A stretch of DNA of 64,000 nt from CADCVQ01 sp038260305 (GTDB taxonomy: Bacteria; Actinomycetota; Thermoleophilia; Solirubrobacterales; Solirubrobacteraceae). Under the pieces are notes generated by a model. That model was not told the DNA's origin. It did no database searches and saw only the letters and a list, made by a program, of their open reading frames with translations. Location: the NCBI GenBank assembly GCA_038260305.1, contig JBBSNY010000001.1, positions 377,029 to 441,028 on the forward strand. The letters run 5' to 3'. Both the position numbers and the translations under genes were made by a program. Each line of letters opens with the position of its first letter. The first letter of the stretch is position 1. This document shows, piece after piece, positions 25,868 through 34,878 of this stretch.

Positions 25868-27280
25868 GTGACCTCCCGGCCACGTCCCAAGTACGACCTG
25901 ATCGTCGTCGGAATGGGCTCGGCGGGGATGACGGCCGCCGAGTTCGCGCCCAAGCTCGGGATCAAGGTCGCGTGCGTCGAGAGCGGTCGCGTCGGCGGCG
26001 ACTGCCTGTGGACCGGCTGCGTGCCGTCGAAGGCGCTGCTGGCGTCCGCGAAGGCGGCGCACACGATGCGCCACGCCGATGCCTACGGGCTGACCGCCGT
26101 CGAGCCGGTCATCGACACGAGACGCGTGTGGGATCGCATCCACGCGATCCAGCAGCAGGTCGCATCGAGCGACGACGACCCCGAGCGCTTCCGCGCCGAG
26201 GGCGTCGACGTGCTGCTCGGCGCCGCGCGGCTGACCTCGCCGACAACGGTCTCGGTCGAAGACGACGAGCATGAGGCGCGCTTCATCCTGCTCGCGACCG
26301 GCAGCCGCCCGGCGACGCCGCCGATCGACGGCCTCGCGGAGGCGGGCTACCTGACAAGCGAGCGGATCTTCGAGCTCGATCGTGCGCCGACGAGCCTCGT
26401 CATGATCGGCGCCGGGCCGATCGCGATCGAGCTCGCACAGGGTCTGACGCGGCTCGGCGTGCCGGTGACGGTGCTGCAGAAGGGGCCCGGCGTGCTGACG
26501 CGTGAGGAGCCCGCGCTGGCGGCGCGCCTGCTCGCGAAGCTGCGCGCCGAGGGCGTCGACATCCAGGTCGACGTCGACATCGAGCGCGTGTCGGTCGGCG
26601 AGGACGGCGCGAAGACCGTCCATGCCGGCGAGCGCTCGTGGACGGCGGCGGAGATCTTCGTCGGCACGGGACGCACGCCGAACGTCGAGGGGCTCGGGCT
26701 CGAGGAGGTCGGCGTCAAGGTGGGACGGCGCGGCATCGAGGTCGACGACAGGATGCGCACGAGCGTGAAGTCGATCTACGCGGCCGGCGACGTCGCCGGG
26801 CGCTTCCTCTTCACCCACTCCGCCGGCTACGAGGCCGCGCGCGCGGTGCGCAACATGTTCCTGCCGTCGTCCACCGGCGGCGACTACCTCGTGCCGTGGT
26901 GCACGTTCACCGATCCCGAGCTCGCCCATGCCGGCCTGACCGAGGCGCAGGCGCGCGCCGAGCACGGCGACGACGCCGTCGCAGTCTGGCGCCAGGACCT
27001 GTCGCACTCCGACCGCGTCCGCGCCGACTCCGCCGCCGAAGGCGAGATCCGGATCGTCACCGCGAAGGGCCGCATCGTCGGGGCGCACGCGCTCGCGCCG
27101 AGCGCCGGCGAGCTCATCGGCGAGCTTGCGCTCGCGATCGACCAGAAGCTCAAGCTCGCCGAGCTGGCGAGCGTCGTCCACGTCTACCCGACGATCGCAC
27201 TGGCGATCCAGCAGATCGCGGGAGAGGCGGCGTACGCGTCCGCCGAGAAGCTGTCGTGGCTCGTGCGCTCGAAGGCCTGA
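25868..27280 (+). CDS. FAD-dependent pyridine nucleotide-disulfide oxidoreductase (MerA/Lpd-like)
   Basis: A 470-residue protein with a GTG start. The FAD site is DLIVVGMGSAGMTAAEFAPK; the redox-active disulfide is GGDCLWTGCVPSK; the NAD(P) site is MIGAGPIAIELAQGL; and the second FAD motif is SIYAAGDVAGRF. The C-terminal active-site region reads VHVYPTIALAIQQIA: the usual HPT...E dyad keeps His and Pro-Thr, but the Glu position is Ala. It is therefore unlikely to be a normal lipoamide dehydrogenase and fits the broader MerA-like oxidoreductases of unknown substrate. Confidence 0.85.
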   Translation: MTSRPRPKYDLIVVGMGSAGMTAAEFAPKLGIKVACVESGRVGGDCLWTGCVPSKALLASAKAAHTMRHADAYGLTAVEPVIDTRRVWDRIHAIQQQVASSDDDPERFRAEGVDVLLGAARLTSPTTVSVEDDEHEARFILLATGSRPATPPIDGLAEAGYLTSERIFELDRAPTSLVMIGAGPIAIELAQGLTRLGVPVTVLQKGPGVLTREEPALAARLLAKLRAEGVDIQVDVDIERVSVGEDGAKTVHAGERSWTAAEIFVGTGRTPNVEGLGLEEVGVKVGRRGIEVDDRMRTSVKSIYAAGDVAGRFLFTHSAGYEAARAVRNMFLPSSTGGDYLVPWCTFTDPELAHAGLTEAQARAEHGDDAVAVWRQDLSHSDRVRADSAAEGEIRIVTAKGRIVGAHALAPSAGELIGELALAIDQKLKLAELASVVHVYPTIALAIQQIAGEAAYASAEKLSWLVRSKA

Positions 27281-27308
27281 GCGATATGCCGCAGCGGGGA
27301 GCGTCCTC

Positions 27309-29015
27309 GTGGATACTCGCCTCATGCGCGCCATCGGGCAGTCCGCCGGGGTCTCGGTCAAGGCGTACGCCGGCACGTCGGGCGTCATCGTCGCCTTCGA
27401 CGTCGCAGCGGCGCAGCGCGCCGGCCTGCTCGGCTTCGCGATCGAGCGCACGGGCGGCAACCGACCGCACAAGTGGCTCGGCGGCGGGCTGAACTTCCCC
27501 GGGATCGAGCGCGCGGCGGGCGACTTCCCGACGAGTGACCGGGCGCCGCTGCAGAAGTTCCGCTGGTCGGACTACACGGTCTTCCCGGACACGACGTACA
27601 CGTACACCGTGCACCCGGTCTACGGCGCGCCCGGCAAGCTGCGCATCGAGTCCGGGCCGTCGGTGACGGTCATGACGTCGAGCATCACGCGTGGCGATCA
27701 CCGCGTCGTGTTCAACCGCGCGGCCGCCGCCAGCCAGGCGTTCTCGCGCGAGTTCCCTGAGGTCCAGATCGCGATCGACGCGGCGCGCAAGGCCAAGCAG
27801 CCGCCTCCGCCGCTGCCGGCGAACGTCCGGGCGTGGCTGAGCCGCGGCGCGCTCGAGCAGATCACGAGCTTCTGCGCGCGGGCGCTGGACCCCACGTGGG
27901 CGCTGGACATCGCGATCTACGAGTACGAGCTGCAGGAGATCCGCGACGCGATCGACGCCGCGCGCGACCGCGGCGCGGCGGTGCGGATCGTCTATCACGC
28001 CAAGCCCGACGATCCGCAGACACTGATCAACGAGGAGAACGTCGCCGGCTGGCCGACCGCGCAGAAGCACGCGCGCGTGACGAGCCGCATCTGCCACGAC
28101 AAGTTCATCGTGCTCAGTCGCGTCCACGAGCAGGCGCTGACGCCGACCGCGGTCCTCTGCGGCTCGACGAACTTCACCGAGAACGGCGTCTACCGGCAGG
28201 CGAACGTCGTCCACACCGCCGACCGTCCCGAGCTCGCCGCGAAGTACCTGCAGCTCTTCGAGGTCCTGTTCGGCGGCGCGAACCCGGCCGCCACGAAGAA
28301 GTGGATCAACGTCAACAACCCGCTGTCGTCGGATGCGCCGATCGTCGCCGGCTTCTCACCGCGCTCAGGCGAGGTCGACCTCGACCTGTTCGCGGCCGAG
28401 ATCCGCGGCGCGGCGCGCGACGTGCTGTTCTGCACGGCCTTCGACCTCAACGCCCGCATCCTCGAGGCGCTCAAGGGCGAGCCGCACGACGCGATCCTGC
28501 GCTTCGGGCTGCAGAACTCGCCCGACACGATCACCGGCATCCACCGCGACCGCACGGCGGACTTCGTCGCGACGGCGATGCTCAACGACGGCCTGGAGGG
28601 CTTCCTCAGGGAGACGACGGCGGGGCAGAAGGGGAACATCCTCATCCACACGAAGCTCGTCGTCATCGACTTCACCTCCGACGCACCGACCGTCATGAGC
28701 GGATCGCACAACCTGTCCGCCAGCGCGTCAGGCGGCAACGACGAGAACTTCCTCATCATCCGCGGCGCCGTCGAGGTCGCCGACTGCTACGGCGTCGAGC
28801 TCATGCGCCTCTACGACCACTACCGCTTCCGCTGGCACCAGAGCCCGCGCTCGAGGAAGAGCGGCGATCAGGAGCCCGCGGCGCCCGCGGACCCGACGTG
28901 GCCCGAGGGCACGCTGGCCCCGGACGACCGCTGGACGAAGCCGTACTTCGAGGACGGCACGCTCGAGAGCGCCGATCGCACGCGCTTCGCGGCGCCGCTC
29001 GGGACCGGGCCGTAG
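27309..29015 (+). CDS. Phospholipase D-like protein with two HKD motifs
   Basis: A 568-residue protein in the PLD superfamily. The first motif is CHDKFIVL with CGSTNFTENG, the second IHTKLVVIDF with MSGSHNLSASASGGNDENF. Both keep His, Lys and the following Asn-containing strand, so two half-sites can form one active site. The N-terminal 190 residues are a separate domain without a recognised name, and the C-terminal 70 are Pro-rich. No signal peptide is seen. A GGGGAG site lies 7 nt before the GTG at 27309; an ATG at 27324 is an alternative. The substrate (phospholipid or nucleic acid) cannot be decided. Confidence 0.85.
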   Translation: MDTRLMRAIGQSAGVSVKAYAGTSGVIVAFDVAAAQRAGLLGFAIERTGGNRPHKWLGGGLNFPGIERAAGDFPTSDRAPLQKFRWSDYTVFPDTTYTYTVHPVYGAPGKLRIESGPSVTVMTSSITRGDHRVVFNRAAAASQAFSREFPEVQIAIDAARKAKQPPPPLPANVRAWLSRGALEQITSFCARALDPTWALDIAIYEYELQEIRDAIDAARDRGAAVRIVYHAKPDDPQTLINEENVAGWPTAQKHARVTSRICHDKFIVLSRVHEQALTPTAVLCGSTNFTENGVYRQANVVHTADRPELAAKYLQLFEVLFGGANPAATKKWINVNNPLSSDAPIVAGFSPRSGEVDLDLFAAEIRGAARDVLFCTAFDLNARILEALKGEPHDAILRFGLQNSPDTITGIHRDRTADFVATAMLNDGLEGFLRETTAGQKGNILIHTKLVVIDFTSDAPTVMSGSHNLSASASGGNDENFLIIRGAVEVADCYGVELMRLYDHYRFRWHQSPRSRKSGDQEPAAPADPTWPEGTLAPDDRWTKPYFEDGTLESADRTRFAAPLGTGP

Positions 29016-29024
29016 CGGGGACTC

Positions 29025-30167
29025 CTACAAGCCGGGCGGGTGGCGGGCGACGAAGCCGGCGTTCGTGCGCAGCTCGCGCGACCAGCGCGTGCCGCCACTG
29101 GACAGCGCCGACGTGTCGAAGCGCCAGCCGGCAACGACCATGTAGGCGTGGCCCAGGTTTGCGTAGACGGTGATCCACTTGCCCGGCCCCGCCTCGCCCC
29201 AGCTCATGAACGGCCCGGAGGCCATCGGCGAGGAGACGAGGCCGGCGGCGGCGAGCGCGTAGCTGATCGAGCCCGAGCAGTCATAGGCGGTGTCCTTGAA
29301 GCCGGCGTGGCCGCCCCCGTAGAGGTAGGGCAGGCCGGCGATCGCGTTGCCGGCGGCGATGACGAGGCCGACGGCAACCGGCGCGCCCGGCGGCGGCTGG
29401 GCGGTCCCGCCGGGGTTCGTCGCGATGCCGGCGCGGGCCGTGCGCGCGAGGCGCTTGCGCAGGGCCGCGATCTCGTCGGCGATCTGGCGCAGCTCGCCGC
29501 GCTTGGCGTCGCGACCGGCGAGGCGGCGCTGCTGCTCGCTCAACAGCGCCGTCTGCAGTGCTTGCGCGTGCTCGCGGCGCTGCTCGAGCACGCCGGCGAT
29601 GCGCAGGCCGCGCTGCTGCATCGTCGCGAGCTTGTTCGCCTGCTTGGTGACCTCGCCACGCGCGGCGCGGGCGCCGCTCATGATCCGCGCGTTCTGGTTG
29701 CCGATCCGCTTGAGGAAGTCCGCCTTCTCGAGCAGATCCTCGAAGCCCTTCGCCTCGATGACGACGGAGACGATGTCCGGCGCGGGGTTGCGGTAGGCGG
29801 TCACGAGGTTCGCGCGCAGCGCGTCGGTCGCCTGATGCTGGCGGGCGACGAGGCGCGTCAGGCGATCACGCGCCTTCGTCAGCACGCCCTCGATGCGGTC
29901 AAGCTCGGCCTGCTGGGTGTTGACGTCCGCCTGCACGGCTGCCAGACGCCGCTGGGCGGCGGCGAGGCCCGCCGACGAGGCGCGGATCCTCGCCGTCTCG
30001 GCCGCGACCGCCGAGCGCAGCTGCTCGACGCGGCTCGAGCGCGACTGGATGCGGCTGTTGAGGTCCGCGCCGGCCGGCCCGGCGGTGGCGAGGATCGCGG
30101 CGGTCGCGGCGGCGCACAGCGCCCGCGCGCAGAGCAGGAGGAGGCGGCGAAGGGGAAGAATCGTCAT
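29025..30167 (-). CDS. Secreted coiled-coil NlpC/P60-type peptidoglycan hydrolase (RipA-like)
   Basis: A 380-residue exported protein: signal sequence (LRRLLLLCARALCAAATAAI), then a long coiled coil (about residues 35-245, e.g. RSSRVEQLRSAVAAETARIR), a linker with PPPGAP, and a C-terminal NlpC/P60 domain with catalytic Cys in TAYDCSGSISYAL and His in ANLGHAYMVVAG. This design is that of cell-separation endopeptidases kept inactive by their coiled coil. The catalytic domain is close to that of the riboswitch-controlled enzyme at 19652-20476. It overlaps nothing and ends 9 nt from the convergent PLD gene. Confidence 0.9.
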   Translation of the reverse strand: MTILPLRRLLLLCARALCAAATAAILATAGPAGADLNSRIQSRSSRVEQLRSAVAAETARIRASSAGLAAAQRRLAAVQADVNTQQAELDRIEGVLTKARDRLTRLVARQHQATDALRANLVTAYRNPAPDIVSVVIEAKGFEDLLEKADFLKRIGNQNARIMSGARAARGEVTKQANKLATMQQRGLRIAGVLEQRREHAQALQTALLSEQQRRLAGRDAKRGELRQIADEIAALRKRLARTARAGIATNPGGTAQPPPGAPVAVGLVIAAGNAIAGLPYLYGGGHAGFKDTAYDCSGSISYALAAAGLVSSPMASGPFMSWGEAGPGKWITVYANLGHAYMVVAGWRFDTSALSSGGTRWSRELRTNAGFVARHPPGL

Positions 30168-30335
30168 CGGCGGCGCGTGTCGCGGGCGCGGGCAGCACGA
30201 TGGCACCCCCGCCCCGACGGCGAGCCGGCGACGCTAGCAGCGGGCATCGCTGATCGATGACAAACGCCTGCTCCTGCACGGAATCGTGCAGGGGGTAGCG
30301 TGGCGTGCATGAACGACGCGTCGGCGGAGGGGGTG

Positions 30336-30372
30336 TGTCGATCTGGAGGTCCTATGCGCCCTCAGATCGACA
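30336..30372 (+). promoter_or_regulatory. Hairpin holding the ribosome-binding site and start codon of the sugar kinase gene
   Basis: TGTCGATCTG (30336-30345) pairs perfectly with CAGATCGACA (30363-30372). The 17-nt loop contains the GAGGT Shine-Dalgarno sequence and the ATG at 30354, and inside the loop GAGG can also pair with the CCCT at its 3' end. The structure could hide or present the start site and so control translation; as DNA it is also a good operator palindrome. A second hairpin (CCTGCACG/CGTGCAGG, 30273-30292) lies upstream. Confidence 0.5.
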
Positions 30373-31862
30373 AACCCCTCGGCCGCGTGTGGCTCGGGAT
30401 CGACATCGGGACGCAGAGCGCGCGCGTCTACGCGGTGTCGTCGGACGGAGAGGTCGTCGGGAGCGGCGCGGTCGCGCTACGCAGCCGGCGCGACGGCGAT
30501 CGCCACGAGCAGGACGCGCACACCTGGTGGCCGGCCGTCGCGGCCGCGGGGCGGGCGGCGCTTGACGGCGTCGACCCGGCGCGCGTGCGCGGCCTCGCGA
30601 CGTGCGCGACCTCCGGGACGATCCTGCTCGTCGACGGCGCCGGAGCGCCACTGACACCCGCGCTGATGTACGACGACGCCCGCGCCGTGTCACAGGCGGC
30701 GGCGATCGACGCCGGCGGCGCGTTCGAGCACCGCATGTCGCCGTCGTGGGCGCTGCCGAAGCTGCGCTGGCTGCTCGAGCAGCGGCCCGAGCTCGCACGC
30801 GGTGCGCGCGCCGCGCACCAGGCCGACGTCGTCACGCGCGCGCTCGTCGGGCACGAGGTCCCGTCGGACTCAAGCCACGCCCTCAAGACGGGCTACGACC
30901 AGCAGCAGGAAGCGTGGCCGCAGCGATTGCTCGACGACCCCGCGCCGACGGGGCGCAGGGCGGGACCGGCCGCGGAGGTACTCGGAGAGCTGTTGCCGGA
31001 GGTCGTGCGCAGCGGGACGCGGCTCGGCGAGGTCTGTGCGGCGGCCGCCGAGGCGTCCTCGATCCCCGCCGGGACGCCGGTGTACGCCGGGATGAGCGAC
31101 AGCTGCGCGGCGCAGTTCGCGGCCGGTGCGCTGCGCGAGGGCGACTGGAACTCCGTGCTCGGCACGACGCTCGTGCTCAAGGGCATGAGCGCACACCGTG
31201 TGCGCGATCGGAGCGGGGTCCTCTACTGCCACCGCGCGCCCGACGGCAGCTGGCTGCCCGGCGGCGGGTCGAGCTGCGGCGCCGGCGTGCTGAGCACGCA
31301 CTTCCCGGGTCGCGACCTCGACGAGCTCGGCCGCCGCGCCGACGCCTTCGAGGACACGGACGTGCTCGCCTACCCGCTCGTCTCGCCCGGGGAGCGCTTC
31401 CCGTTCACGGCGCCCTCGGCCGAGGCGTTCGTCGTCGGCGAGCCCGCGGGCGAGGCCGAGCACTTCGCCGCGCTCCTGCTCGGCGTCGCGCTCGTCGAGC
31501 GGCTGTGCTTCGACTACGTCGACCTGCTCGGGGCGCCGACGGGCGGCGCGCTGACGCTGACCGGGGGGGCGACCCGCAGCCGCCGCTGGTGTCAGCTGCG
31601 CGCGGACGTCCTCAGCCGTCCCGTGCGCCTCGTCGAGCAGCCGGAGGCGGCGGTCGGGATGGCGGTCCTGGCGGCGTCGGCGGACGGGGAGGGCCCGAGC
31701 GCCGCCGACGCGATGGTGAGAACGCGCGAGGTCATCGAGCCGCGCAGCGAGCGCGCCGCGCCGCTGACCGCATCGTACCTGCGGCTCGTCGACGAGCTGC
31801 AGCGGCGCGGCTGGCTCGGCGCGCCGCTCGCCGACCATGCGCGGGCTCGCAGCCGAGGCTGA
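30354..31862 (+). CDS. FGGY-family carbohydrate kinase (xylulokinase-like)
   Basis: A 502-residue actin-like ATPase-fold kinase. Motifs: phosphate 1 GIDIGTQSARVYAVSSDG; WWPAVAAAGRAAL; GMSDSCAAQFAAGALREGDW; and the adenosine motif LTLTGGATRSRRWCQLRADV. Closest in style to xylulokinase/ribulokinase relatives; the sugar cannot be inferred. The ATG at 30354 has GGAGGT immediately upstream, within a hairpin loop. No sugar transporter is adjacent. The next gene starts 57 nt downstream on the same strand. Confidence 0.88.
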   Translation: MRPQIDKPLGRVWLGIDIGTQSARVYAVSSDGEVVGSGAVALRSRRDGDRHEQDAHTWWPAVAAAGRAALDGVDPARVRGLATCATSGTILLVDGAGAPLTPALMYDDARAVSQAAAIDAGGAFEHRMSPSWALPKLRWLLEQRPELARGARAAHQADVVTRALVGHEVPSDSSHALKTGYDQQQEAWPQRLLDDPAPTGRRAGPAAEVLGELLPEVVRSGTRLGEVCAAAAEASSIPAGTPVYAGMSDSCAAQFAAGALREGDWNSVLGTTLVLKGMSAHRVRDRSGVLYCHRAPDGSWLPGGGSSCGAGVLSTHFPGRDLDELGRRADAFEDTDVLAYPLVSPGERFPFTAPSAEAFVVGEPAGEAEHFAALLLGVALVERLCFDYVDLLGAPTGGALTLTGGATRSRRWCQLRADVLSRPVRLVEQPEAAVGMAVLAASADGEGPSAADAMVRTREVIEPRSERAAPLTASYLRLVDELQRRGWLGAPLADHARARSRG

Positions 31863-31919
31863 CGGTGGCTGGGATTGCGGTCGAGTTGGCATCGCGGCGC
31901 TGATAGCGTCCGCACGGCG

Positions 31920-33167
31920 ATGCCCTACGACGCCCCGGGTCACGCGGACGAGCTCACCGATGAGCTGCGGGCGCGCTGGAACGAGACGATCGCCCGCGCA
32001 TACGCGTCGCAAAGCGAGTCGCTGAAGTCCCGCTTCTTCACGCTCGATCCGGACGCGCTGAGAAACGGTCGATCCAGCGACGCGATCAAGTGGCCGGGCG
32101 ACCCCGGCAAGCCGGCGTTCTGCGTCGGCGAGGCGAGCGCGCAGGCGCTGTCGGACTGGGGGCTGACCGGTCGCCGTGCCGTCCAGCTCGAGTACTGCGA
32201 GTACCTGATCCTCAGCGGCCGCGACGCGACCGGCGCGCTGCGGCCCAAGCGCGTCGAGATCACGACCGAGTTCCGCGAGTTCTGGGCCTGCATCGCGATG
32301 CACGACCCCGAGCTCGTCCGCGCGATGGCGACCGAGGTGCTCGGCGCCGAGCCGACGTGGCAGGAGCTCTACGGCGTCAGCGATCCGCAGGCGCTCAGCG
32401 TCGAGGAGCGCGAGATCGCGTTCGGGCACGCCTGCGCGGGCCACGGCAACGACCGCCGGCTGCGCGTCGCGGGCGTCCCGGCGCAGCCGACGGGTCGGCT
32501 GAACATGGAGCGCGCGCTCTTCATGACACACCCGATCAACGGCATCGACGACCTCATCTACGTCGCGATCTTCGGCGCGCACGCGTATGCCGTCAGCGAG
32601 CGCGACCAGCGCCGCCAGGCCTCGGGCGACGACGTCTTCGGTGCGTTCAAGGTTGGGCACCTCGCGTGCAACCACGCCGATCCGACGATCTCGCTCGGCG
32701 TCTACGACCGCGTCTTCCACGGCAAGCAGGCCGCCTTCGCCGACCCCCTCGGGATGTACATCCGCGTGCCGAACCTCGACGTCTTCTCCTACCGCGGCGC
32801 GCCCGTCCCCGAGGACTGGGTGCGCTTCCGTCGCGGCAAGCCGGGGTCCTATCAGCGGCTCGTGTTCGGCCCGCCGGACGAGCACGAGGCGTTCCTCGAC
32901 GACATCACACTCGCCCTCGGCGCCTCCGAGCAGCCGCTCGTCGGTGGCTACCAGCTGCTGCGCGAGCTCGAGATCGGGCCGCTGCTGGCCTTCGGCGACA
33001 GCGATCCGATCGCGGAGTCCGAATGGGAGCTGCTCGAGCCCGCGGCCGCGACGATCGCCTGCGACGACGCGGAGTCCTGCAAGCCCGTGCGCGATCTGCT
33101 GCAGCGCTTCGAGGCCGAGCATGCCGGCCGCGCCGCGCCGCGCACGATGCCCGACCCCGCAACCTGA
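31920..33167 (+). CDS. Protein of unknown function coupled to a DyP-type peroxidase
   Basis: A 415-residue soluble protein that I do not recognise. It has no signal peptide or membrane helix. Distinct segments are LEYCEYLILSGRDATGALRP, HACAGHGNDRRLRVAGVPAQ, MTHPINGIDDLIYVAIFGAH and FKVGHLACNHADPTISLGVY. Histidines and acidic residues in the central region (HACAGHGND, HLACNHAD) could bind metal, but no known site matches. Its stop overlaps the start of the peroxidase gene (ATGA), so the two are translationally coupled; it may be a substrate-binding partner, substrate or cargo. The ATG at 31920 follows a weak ribosome site. Confidence 0.75.
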   Translation: MPYDAPGHADELTDELRARWNETIARAYASQSESLKSRFFTLDPDALRNGRSSDAIKWPGDPGKPAFCVGEASAQALSDWGLTGRRAVQLEYCEYLILSGRDATGALRPKRVEITTEFREFWACIAMHDPELVRAMATEVLGAEPTWQELYGVSDPQALSVEEREIAFGHACAGHGNDRRLRVAGVPAQPTGRLNMERALFMTHPINGIDDLIYVAIFGAHAYAVSERDQRRQASGDDVFGAFKVGHLACNHADPTISLGVYDRVFHGKQAAFADPLGMYIRVPNLDVFSYRGAPVPEDWVRFRRGKPGSYQRLVFGPPDEHEAFLDDITLALGASEQPLVGGYQLLRELEIGPLLAFGDSDPIAESEWELLEPAAATIACDDAESCKPVRDLLQRFEAEHAGRAAPRTMPDPAT

Positions 33168-34510
33168 TGGCCGCGCCTCTGCAGGAGGGCATCTACCACG
33201 CGGCGGGCCACCGTCCGGGGCGCTTCCTCGCGCTGCTGTTCCTGCGCGTGCGCGAGGGCATCGACGCGCCGGCCGCGGGCGCGGCGCTGGCCGAGCTGTG
33301 GGCGATGTACGAGGGCCTCAAGGCGGGCCGGCTACGCGACCTCGACGGCGTCTCGCTGCCCGTCGACGAGGACCAGATGACCGTCCTGCTCGGCCTCGGT
33401 CGCAACGCCTTCGGGCTCGCGGGCATGGCGCTCGCGCGCCCGCATGGGCTCGCCGACGAGTACCTGTTTCGCTCCGCCACCCCCGCCGGCGGCGGACCGC
33501 TGCTGCGCGGCTCGGGGCTGAGCTACGCCGCAGACGTGCGCGCGAACATGGCGACCGAGGCGTTCTGCGTGCAGATCATCGCCGAGACGAAGCTCGCCGT
33601 CGACCGCGCCGTCGTCGAGACCTGGAAGCTGCTCGCCGACGCCGCCGAGCCGGCGCTCGATCTGACGACGTTCTACCTCGGCAACCAACGCAACGACCGC
33701 CGAAGCTGGATCGACTTCCACGACGGCCTGTCGAACCTGCGCAGCGAGGACCGCGAGAGCGTCATCGCGATCGGACCCGGCACGGACGAGAGCTGGACCG
33801 TCGGCGGGACCTATCTCGCGTTCCTGCGCCTCGCGGTCGACCTCGTCGGCTGGCGGCGCCTCGAGCGCCGCGACCAGGAGCTCGCGGTCGGGCGCGACAA
33901 GCTGTCCGGCTGCCCGATCGTCGCGGTCGATAGCGGCTCGCCTGGCGCCGCGCACGAGCTCGCCCAGGGGCTCTCAGGCAACAGGCAGGGCCCGGGCGAT
34001 CTCCGCACCGATCCTGGATGTCCGATCACCGGTACGCAGATCTGGGACAGCGCCAACGACGTGCCGTTCGCCGAGCCGCCCGCCGAGGTCGACGGCGACG
34101 CCGTGCGCGCGAGCCACGTGCAGCGCGCCAACCACCACATCCGCCCGGCGAGTGACTCGGGCTCGCGGCGGATCTTCCGCCAGGGATATGAGTTCCTCGA
34201 GTGGGCCGAGACGCCGCCCGGCTTTCGCGCCGGGCTGAACTTCGTCAGCTTCCAGGACACGCCCGGGCGGATCATCAAGATGCTGACCGCGGGCGGCTGG
34301 CTCGGCGACACGAACTTCGGCGGCGACGAGGCCGCTCATCCCGAGCTCGCGAGCCTGCTGACCGTCTACGCGGCGGGCGTCTACTTCGTGGCGCCGGTCT
34401 CAGACGGCGAGCCGTTTCCGGGTGCGGCGGCGCTCGGCGTCGCCGCGAGCGCGCCGCCGGCGGCGGACCCGCGGCTCGCGACCGGCGGAGCCCCGGCACG
34501 CTCGGAGTAG
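33167..34510 (+). CDS. DyP-type heme peroxidase family protein
   Basis: A 447-residue protein. DyP features: WIDFHDGLSNLRSEDRESVI (equivalent of the GxxDG loop with catalytic Asp, though the first Gly is Asp here), GGTYLAFLRLAVDLVGWRRL followed by LAVGRDKLSGCPI, the proximal-histidine region ASHVQRANHHIRPAS, and RRIFRQGYEFLEW with GLNFVSFQDTPGRIIKML. It probably binds heme b and oxidises dyes, phenols or other bulky donors with peroxide. No Tat signal is visible, so it is intracellular or encapsulated, yet no encapsulin gene is nearby. It is translationally coupled to the unknown gene before it. Confidence 0.82.
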   Translation: MAAPLQEGIYHAAGHRPGRFLALLFLRVREGIDAPAAGAALAELWAMYEGLKAGRLRDLDGVSLPVDEDQMTVLLGLGRNAFGLAGMALARPHGLADEYLFRSATPAGGGPLLRGSGLSYAADVRANMATEAFCVQIIAETKLAVDRAVVETWKLLADAAEPALDLTTFYLGNQRNDRRSWIDFHDGLSNLRSEDRESVIAIGPGTDESWTVGGTYLAFLRLAVDLVGWRRLERRDQELAVGRDKLSGCPIVAVDSGSPGAAHELAQGLSGNRQGPGDLRTDPGCPITGTQIWDSANDVPFAEPPAEVDGDAVRASHVQRANHHIRPASDSGSRRIFRQGYEFLEWAETPPGFRAGLNFVSFQDTPGRIIKMLTAGGWLGDTNFGGDEAAHPELASLLTVYAAGVYFVAPVSDGEPFPGAAALGVAASAPPAADPRLATGGAPARSE

Positions 34511-34549
34511 CCTTCGCTTATACCCCAAGGCCCCGCCCTGTGGGAGGCC

Positions 34550-34869
34550 GTGCAACGAGCGCCCGGCGCCCGCCTGCAGCGCAGCGTCCGGTCATACGGT
34601 GGCTATGCCGAGCTGGCGACGCGGCCGATGCGCCACCTTGAGGTGCCCTTCGCCGGCATCCCGCTCGTCATCAGCCTCGGCCCGACCCTGCTCGTGGATG
34701 GCGTGCGTTCGTCGCCGGCCTCGACGACGGCGTCACGATCACCGATTACGCCGGCGAGCAACGCTGCATCCAGGTCAACCTCACGCCGCTCGGCGCGCGG
34801 CGGCTGTTCGGCCTGCCGATGTCCGAGCTCGCATGGCGTGTCGTCGCGCTCGAGGAACTACTGATCTAG
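34550..34869 (+). pseudogene. AraC-family regulator remnant (N-terminal sensor part only)
   Basis: The first frame gives YGGYAELATRPMRHLEVPFA then GIPLVISLGPTLLVDG. A deletion with frame change near 34697-34707 follows. The second frame gives FVAGLDDGVTITDYAGEQRC, IQVNLTPLGARRLFGLPMSE and ends VALEELLI before a stop. This matches the sensor half of a family of AraC regulators; the DNA-binding half is absent. It is another gene shortened by an internal deletion, as at 1-2513. Confidence 0.7.
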
Positions 34870-34878
34870 GTTCGTCGC

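Noticed and set aside
30515..33122. Long minus-strand frames opposite the sugar kinase and the unknown gene
   Set aside because: They are shadows of the plus-strand genes with no recognisable motif and with no ribosome-binding site.
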